Assembly (NCBI RefSeq): GCF_901827185.1
Contig: NZ_LR594671.1
Location: 2,604,001 to 2,668,000, forward strand
Reading direction: 5' to 3'
Origin: Variovorax sp. PBL-E5
GTDB taxonomy: Bacteria > Pseudomonadota > Gammaproteobacteria > Burkholderiales > Burkholderiaceae_C
Length of the DNA: 64,000 bases
The translations under genes were made by a program, and so were the position numbers. The notes under the pieces are model-generated. The model was not told the origin of the DNA. It ran no database searches and saw nothing but the letters and a program-made list of their open reading frames with translations. Of the stretch, positions 59,271 through 64,000 are shown piece after piece. How positions within the stretch are numbered: the first letter of the stretch is position 1; each line of letters starts with the position of its first letter.

Positions 59271-59298
59271 AGAAAAACCCGCCGAAGCGGGTCTTTCT
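59271..59298. terminator. bidirectional intrinsic terminator
   Basis: ACCCGC (59277-59282), loop CGAA, GCGGGT (59287-59292). On the minus strand the stem is followed by TTTTCTTT, a good terminator for the DUF3309-type gene; on the plus strand it is followed by CTTTCT and serves the acyltransferase gene, which ends 28 bases earlier. Confidence 0.8.
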
Positions 59299-59327
59299 GC
59301 AGGGGTATCGAACGACGCCTGGGGGCT

Positions 59328-59486
59328 CTATATGCGGCCCATCACGAGCAACACGATCACGATGACCAGCACCAGACCGAGGCCGCCGCTCGGACCATAA
59401 CCCCAGCTGCGGCTGTAGCCCCAGCTCGGCAGCGCGCCGACCAGAAGCAGGATCACGATGATCAGCAGGATCAACGACAGGGACAT
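59328..59486 (-). CDS. DUF3309-type 52-residue membrane protein
   Basis: Starts at 59486 (MSLSLILLIIVILLLVGALP), with AGGAG six bases before. Two hydrophobic segments (residues 3-18 and 35-50) flank a Gly/Ser/Trp/Tyr centre with SWGYSRSWGYGPSGG. This pattern matches the DUF3309 family of very small membrane proteins, function unknown. It is followed by the terminator at 59271-59298, so it is its own unit. Such genes are easily missed by length filters. Confidence 0.75.
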   Translation of the reverse strand: MSLSLILLIIVILLLVGALPSWGYSRSWGYGPSGGLGLVLVIVIVLLVMGRI

Positions 59487-59529
59487 GGAGTTCTCCTAGG
59501 GCGGAATGTTTGGAAGAGCCGATGCTCGA

Positions 59530-59568
59530 CGCCTTCCTTCGGCACCCTCGACGGAAGGCGCGCCTTCC
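59530..59568. repeat. three-armed repeat CGCCTTCC / GGAAGGCG / CGCCTTCC
   Basis: CGCCTTCC (59530-59537) can pair with GGAAGGCG (59553-59560), or the latter with the second CGCCTTCC (59561-59568), which gives a 16-bp perfect palindrome. The two alternative pairings could form a switch-like structure between the aminotransferase and the DUF3309-type gene. No T-run follows. Confidence 0.55.
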
Positions 59569-59596
59569 CGCGGTCAGGACTCTTCTACCGCGGATG

Positions 59597-60763
59597 TCAG
59601 AGCCGTGCCAGTCGGTCGATGGCCGCCTGCAGCGTTTCGTCCTTCTTGGCAAAGCAGAAGCGAACCACGCGCTGGTCGAATCCATCGCCGTAGAAGGCCG
59701 ACAGCGGGATGGCCGCGACGCCGATCTCGCTCGTCAGCCACTGACAGAAGTCGGCTTCGCCCAGGTCGCTGACTTCGCTGATGTCGACGCACTGGAAGTA
59801 GGTTCCCGCGCTGGGCAGCAGCTTCAGCCGCGTGCTGGCGAGGCCGGCCGCGAACAGATCGCGCTTGTGCTGGTAGAAGGCCGGGAGTTCGAGGTACGGC
59901 GCCGGATCGGCCATGTAGCTCGCCAGCGCATGCTGCATCGGCGTGTTGACCGTGAACACGTTGAACTGGTGCACCTTGCGGAATTCCGCCGACAGCGGCG
60001 CCGGCGCGGCCACGTAGCCGACTTTCCAGCCCGTCACGTGATAGGTCTTGCCGAAGCTGCTCACGATGAAGCTGCGTGCGGCCAGGTCCGGGAACCGGCT
60101 CGCGCTTTCGTGGCGGGCGCCGGCATAGACCATGTGCTCGTACACCTCGTCGCAGATCACCAGCACATCGGTGGGTGCGAGCAGCGACTCGAGCGCGCGC
60201 ATCTCGGCTTCGGTCCACACCGTGGCGCTCGGGTTGTGCGGCGTGTTGACGATGATCGCGCGCGTGCGCGGCGTGAGGGCGGCCGCGATCTTGTCGAAGT
60301 CCGGACGGAAGGTGCCCGGCGTCAGCGGCACGCGCACCACTCTGCCGCCGGCCAGTTCGATGTTGGGCACGTAGCTGTCGTAGCAGGGTTCCAGCACGAT
60401 CACTTCGTCGCCCGGCCGCACCACGGCCAGGATGGCGGTGATGATCGCCTGCGTGGCGCCGGCGGTGATGGTGATCTCGGTCTGCGGGTCGTAGCCGTGG
60501 CCGTAGAGGGTCTCGATCTTCGAGGCGATCGCCTGGCGCAGCGCCGGGATGCCGGGCATCGGCGGGTACTGGTTGTGGCCGGCCGCCATCGCGCGCGTGA
60601 CGGCTTCGAGCAGCCTCGGATCGCAATCGAAATCCGGGAAACCCTGGCCGAGATTCACCGCATTCTTCTCGGCGGCCAGTGCCGACATCACGGTGAAGAT
60701 GGTGGTGCCGACCGCAGGCAGCTTGGTCGTGACGGCGGGCGTGCGGGCAAGGGCGGAGCTCAC
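59597..60763 (-). CDS. methionine/kynurenine-type PLP aminotransferase
   Basis: 388 residues. The PLP lysine is in SFGKTYHVTGWKVGY; NLGQGFPDFDCDPRL, NTPHNPSATVW and VICDEVYEHMVY complete the site. The pattern is that of YbdL (methionine aminotransferase) and KAT-like enzymes. GTG start overlaps the cysB stop (GTGA), so expression is coupled to a sulfur regulator, which supports methionine as a substrate. Other keto/amino acids are possible. Confidence 0.86.
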   Translation of the reverse strand: MSSALARTPAVTTKLPAVGTTIFTVMSALAAEKNAVNLGQGFPDFDCDPRLLEAVTRAMAAGHNQYPPMPGIPALRQAIASKIETLYGHGYDPQTEITITAGATQAIITAILAVVRPGDEVIVLEPCYDSYVPNIELAGGRVVRVPLTPGTFRPDFDKIAAALTPRTRAIIVNTPHNPSATVWTEAEMRALESLLAPTDVLVICDEVYEHMVYAGARHESASRFPDLAARSFIVSSFGKTYHVTGWKVGYVAAPAPLSAEFRKVHQFNVFTVNTPMQHALASYMADPAPYLELPAFYQHKRDLFAAGLASTRLKLLPSAGTYFQCVDISEVSDLGEADFCQWLTSEIGVAAIPLSAFYGDGFDQRVVRFCFAKKDETLQAAIDRLARL

Positions 60764-61701
60764 AGTTCGTAGTCCTGGTTGTGACCGGCCAAGGCCTTGG
60801 CGATCAGGTTGCGGTCGAGCCGGTCCGACAGCAACTCGGCGAATTTGAAGACGAAGTTGCGCAGGTAGGCGCTGCGCTTGAACGCGACACGCGCGATGTT
60901 GACGCCGAACACGTGGCCCATCGGACGCACGACGAGATCGGCATTGGAGTCGTCGCGCACTGCCATCTCGGCCACGATGCCGACGCCGAGGCCGAGCCGC
61001 ACATAGGTCTTGATCACGTCGGAATCGATGGCTTCGAGCGCGATGCGCGGCGTGAGCTTCTTCTGTGCGAACGCATGGTCGATGCGCGTGCGGCCGGTGA
61101 AAGACGGGTGGTAGGTGATGATCGGCTCGTTCGCCAGGTCGTCGAGCGAGATGCGTTCCTTGTCCGCCAGCGCATGGGTCTTGGGCAGCACCAGCACGTG
61201 CTGCCACTCGTAGCACGGCATGGTCACGAGCTCGGCGTAGTCGGCCAGCGATTCGGTGGCGATGCCGATCTCCGCGATCTCGTCGATCACCATGCGCGCG
61301 ACCTGATCGGGCGAGCCTTGGTGCAGGCTCACGTTGACTTTCGGATAGGCCTCGCGCAGCCTGGCCACCGGCACCGGCAGCACGTAGCGCGCCTGCGTGT
61401 GCGTGGTGGCGATCGACAGGGTGCCGCTGTCCTGCGCGCTGAACTGCTCGCCGATGCGCTTGAGGTTGCCGACCTCGCGCATGATGAGTTCGATGCTCGC
61501 GAGCACGTGCTGGCCCGGTTCGGTCACGCGTTTGAGGCGCTTGCCGTGGCGCGCGAAGATCTCGACACCCAGTTCCTCCTCGAGCTCGATGATGGCCTTG
61601 GACACGCCAGGCTGCGAGGTGTGCAGCGCCTTGGCCGCCTCGGTCAGATTGAGGTTGCGCCGCACCGCTTCCTGCACAAACTTGAACTGGTGAAGATTCA
61701 T
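60760..61701 (-). CDS. cysB: CysB-like LysR-type sulfur regulator
   Basis: 313 residues (E. coli CysB 324). MNLHQFKFVQEAVRRNLNLT and TSQPGVSKAIIELEEELGVE form the helix-turn-helix; SIATTHTQARYVLP and PIITYHPSFTGRTRID are the characteristic effector-domain segments for binding N-acetylserine. The AT-rich DNA just upstream (about 61702-61740, e.g. CGAATTAAGACGGAATT on the minus strand) is a possible promoter and CysB site. Coupled to the aminotransferase. Confidence 0.92.
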   Translation of the reverse strand: MNLHQFKFVQEAVRRNLNLTEAAKALHTSQPGVSKAIIELEEELGVEIFARHGKRLKRVTEPGQHVLASIELIMREVGNLKRIGEQFSAQDSGTLSIATTHTQARYVLPVPVARLREAYPKVNVSLHQGSPDQVARMVIDEIAEIGIATESLADYAELVTMPCYEWQHVLVLPKTHALADKERISLDDLANEPIITYHPSFTGRTRIDHAFAQKKLTPRIALEAIDSDVIKTYVRLGLGVGIVAEMAVRDDSNADLVVRPMGHVFGVNIARVAFKRSAYLRNFVFKFAELLSDRLDRNLIAKALAGHNQDYEL

Positions 61702-61765
61702 AACAAATTCCGTCTTAATTCGGTTTTTATTATGCCTTCGGAGTCTATGTCGGATCGGCGTCCGG

Positions 61766-62134
61766 TCATCGGCCCAATGCCTTCAACGCCAGCAGTTCGA
61801 TCACGTCCGGCTCCTCGCCGACGGCCCTGGCCAGCGAGAACGCCACATTGGGATAAAGGCGGCGCATCTCGTCGACCAGATGCGGCAGGTCTTCGCGCGC
61901 GTGCCTTCCCATGCCGAGAAAAAGCGGCACGATGCGAATGGCGGTGGCGCCGCCGGCAATCAGGCCGGCCGTGACTTCGCGCAGATCGGGAGCGACCAGC
62001 TCGAGGTAGGCGCAGGCCACGCGGACGGACGGGTCCAGCGCCTGAACGCGTCGGGCCACGGCCTCCACCGGCAGGCGCCAGCGCTCGTCGCGCGAACCGT
62101 GCGCGAACAGCACGATGCCGGCGATTGCAGCCAT
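61766..62134 (-). CDS. cbiX: CbiX/SirB-like sirohydrochlorin chelatase, single-domain
   Basis: 122 residues. GIVLFAHGSRDERWRLPVEA and IVPLFLGMGRHAREDLPHLV contain the His residues of the family active site. The small form inserts cobalt or iron into sirohydrochlorin; next to cysB an iron role in siroheme for sulfite reductase is likely. It lies five bases after lptG. Confidence 0.88.
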   Translation of the reverse strand: MAAIAGIVLFAHGSRDERWRLPVEAVARRVQALDPSVRVACAYLELVAPDLREVTAGLIAGGATAIRIVPLFLGMGRHAREDLPHLVDEMRRLYPNVAFSLARAVGEEPDVIELLALKALGR

Positions 62135-62139
62135 CGTCG

Positions 62140-63249
62140 CTAGCGCCTCAATACCAGCCAGGTGAATGCGGCCAGCGACATCACCGAATAGATCATTCCC
62201 GGCGCCGCCGCCGTGAACCACGGCACCCAGTTGCCCAGGTTGCCCAGGTACCCGAACACGTTGTTCAGCAGGAAGAAACTGATGCCGATCATCACGCCGC
62301 CGAACACGTAGGTCGCCAGGCCCGCCTGGCGGAAGTGCAGGTAGGCGAAGGGCAGGGCGAGCACGACCATCACGAGGCACGACAGCGGATAGAACACCTT
62401 GCGCCAGAACTCGATCTCGTAGCGCTGCGCCGTCTGGCCGTTGGCATCGAGGTGGCGGATGTATTCGAACAGGTCGAGCGTGCGCATGCGGTCCGGGCGC
62501 AGCAGGGCGACCGACACCATTTCGCTGGACAGGGAGCTCGGCCAGACGAGGGTCGGCAACGTGCTCGTGACGACACGCGCCTTGTCACCGGTTCCGCTCG
62601 TTTCGTACTGCTGGCGCTCGACGCCGAAGAGCCGCCATTGGCCGTTCTCGATGCGCGCGAGCGAAGCCGAGGTCTGTGCGACGAGAAAGCCCTTGGCATC
62701 GAATTCGAAGATGCGCGAGTCCTTGAGGGTGCCGTCGCGGCCCATCGAGATCACGTTGACCGCATAGGACTTGTCGCCTTGCTTCTCCTTCAGCCAGGCG
62801 CCGGTATTGCCGGCCAGCGCATAGACGTTCTGATAGCGCGATTTGAGCAGCTGGGCCGTGCGATCCGAAATCGGCGAGACATAGTCGCCCACGGCGAAGG
62901 TCAGCACCACGAAGCCGAGACCCAGCAGCAGAAGCGCCCGCAACGCCCGCCAGGGTCCGAGGCCGCTGGTACGCAGGATCGTGTATTCGGAACTCTGGGC
63001 GAACCTCGCCATCACGAAGATGGTGCCGATCAGCACCGTGATCGGCAGCAGCTCGTACAGGTGGCTGGGGATCAGCAGGGTGACGTAGATCAGCGCCTGG
63101 CCGGCCCCGTAGCCCAGGCTCGTGGGCTTGCCGATCGATTGCAGCTCGTCGACGAAATCGAAGAAGAAGAACAGGCTCAGGAAGCCGAGCGTGACGAAGG
63201 CCACCGCCTTGATCACCTCGACGTAGATCAGTCGACGGATGGTTTTCAC
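62140..63249 (-). CDS. lptG: LPS export permease LptG
   Basis: 369 residues (E. coli 360). Three helices at the N-terminus (VAFVTLGFLSLFFFFDFVDE first, then LYELLPITVLIGTIFVMARF), a beta-jellyroll periplasmic part (ISMGRDGTLKDSRIFEFDAK) and three helices near the end. With LptF and LptB it pulls LPS from the inner membrane. GTG start overlaps the lptF stop (GTGA). Confidence 0.94.
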   Translation of the reverse strand: MKTIRRLIYVEVIKAVAFVTLGFLSLFFFFDFVDELQSIGKPTSLGYGAGQALIYVTLLIPSHLYELLPITVLIGTIFVMARFAQSSEYTILRTSGLGPWRALRALLLLGLGFVVLTFAVGDYVSPISDRTAQLLKSRYQNVYALAGNTGAWLKEKQGDKSYAVNVISMGRDGTLKDSRIFEFDAKGFLVAQTSASLARIENGQWRLFGVERQQYETSGTGDKARVVTSTLPTLVWPSSLSSEMVSVALLRPDRMRTLDLFEYIRHLDANGQTAQRYEIEFWRKVFYPLSCLVMVVLALPFAYLHFRQAGLATYVFGGVMIGISFFLLNNVFGYLGNLGNWVPWFTAAAPGMIYSVMSLAAFTWLVLRR

Positions 63250-64000
63250 GCGTGGGATTCGTTCGCGGGTGACCTGCCGGCGCGACGTGGCAGCAGGCTC
63301 CAGTTGTAGTGTCGCTTGGCAAGCCAGGCCAGGCCGATCAGCAGGGTCCCGCCATGCAGCGCAAGCAGGAAGCCGCCCATGCCGTAACGGCCGGTCGACA
63401 CCCAGCTCTGGCCGAGGTTGATCATGTTGTAGTAGATGACGAACGCAAACAGTGCGAAAAGCAGGTTGCCGCTGCGCCCGACCCTGGGATTCACGCTGGA
63501 CAGCGCGAGTGCCAGCAGCACGAAATTGGCCCCCGCCAGCACCATGCCGAAGCGCCATGCCAGCTCGCCGAGGTTCATCAGGGTCGGCTTCCGCAGCAGC
63601 GAGAGCGTGGTGAGCGAGCGGGCCGGCTCGGCGTCGCCCGAATTGCCCGAGTCGCCGCCGGTCCTGGCACCGTAGGTCTGGAATTCGCTGATCTTCAGCT
63701 CCGTGCTGGACAACGGCCGCTCGACGCGCTGGCCGTTGCTCAGCAGCAGGTAGCGCGCATCGCCGATGGTCTCGACATGGCCGCTGCGGGCCGAGGTGGT
63801 GATCTGCAGGTTGCGCTCGACCGAGGAGATGAAGACGTTCGATGCCGTGGCGCCATCGGGCGTGTCCTTGTCGATGAAGAACACGCGGTTGCGTCCGGCC
63901 GACTCGCGGAATTCGCCCGGCGCCACGCGCTCGATGTCGCTGCGGTGCTCGTACTGATCGCGCATGCCCTGGGTCTGCGAATTGGCCCACGGCCAGCCGA
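63246..64000 (-). CDS. lptF: LPS export permease LptF, 5' part beyond window
   Basis: 251 codons visible, lacking the N-terminal part. The jellyroll region (QTQGMRDQYEHRSDIERVAP, RNRVFFIDKDTPDGATASNV) and three C-terminal helices (FGMVLAGANFVLLALALSSV, LLFALFAFVIYYNMINL) are present. The frame is open to the window edge. LptF pairs with LptG as the permease of the Lpt system. Confidence 0.93.
   Translation of the reverse strand, partial: GWPWANSQTQGMRDQYEHRSDIERVAPGEFRESAGRNRVFFIDKDTPDGATASNVFISSVERNLQITTSARSGHVETIGDARYLLLSNGQRVERPLSSTELKISEFQTYGARTGGDSGNSGDAEPARSLTTLSLLRKPTLMNLGELAWRFGMVLAGANFVLLALALSSVNPRVGRSGNLLFALFAFVIYYNMINLGQSWVSTGRYGMGGFLLALHGGTLLIGLAWLAKRHYNWSLLPRRAGRSPANESHA

Overview
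This window is GC-rich, densely packed bacterial chromosome. Genes usually overlap by 1-4 bp (ATGA, GTGA or TGATG junctions), and GTG and TTG starts are common. The proteins and gene orders (yebC-purD-hemF-nadD-rsfS-rlmH-maf-rng, argA-dapC-dapD-pilU-dapE-prmB, lptF-lptG, tolB-pal-cpoB) point to a Gram-negative betaproteobacterium of the Comamonadaceae, most like Variovorax. That placement is inferred from protein character and gene order, not from a database search. Both window edges cut genes: a LysR regulator at the left and lptF at the right.

Layout. (1) 1-7340, minus: an operon with a NitT/TauT-type ABC importer, an FAD oxidoreductase, a CaiB/BaiF CoA-transferase, a crotonase and a ferredoxin, followed by a LysR regulator. 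It looks like uptake plus CoA-dependent catabolism of an unidentified small acid. (2) 7645-9471, plus: a combined EAL/GGDEF cyclic-di-GMP protein. (3) 9475-12806, minus: a URC1-URC4-upp operon for the URC route of uracil breakdown, preceded by a YjgR-type ATPase. (4) 14540-27955: two convergent operons that form an aryl-polyene/xanthomonadin-type pigment cluster. The plus half holds a carrier protein, membrane protein, ligase-dehydratase fusion, LpxL-like acyltransferase, LolA-like protein, MMPL exporter, NodB deacetylase, methyltransferase, dehydratase and ketoreductase. The minus half holds a flavin halogenase-like enzyme, chorismatase, PlsC acyltransferase and glycosyltransferase. No ketosynthase gene is present, which is the main puzzle. 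(5) 28132-40730: housekeeping genes for translation, purine, heme, NAD and envelope functions, ending in tRNA-Lys. (6) 40731-43616: a small accessory patch beside the tRNA with a broken gene, a LysR regulator and small unknown genes. (7) 43645-54124, minus: a long run from argA through dapC, dapD, pilU, dapE and prmB to an M14 peptidase and an ABC-F ATPase. (8) 54191-59243: hrpA and an acyltransferase-3 protein. (9) 59328-64000, minus: a tiny DUF3309-type protein, methionine-type aminotransferase, cysB, cbiX, lptG and lptF.

The most interesting parts are the pigment cluster (halogenase-like and chorismatase genes, deacetylase and methyltransferase where ketosynthases would be expected, no ketosynthase), the URC operon with an operator-like palindrome inside its likely promoter, and a pair of inverted intergenic repeats flanking rng.
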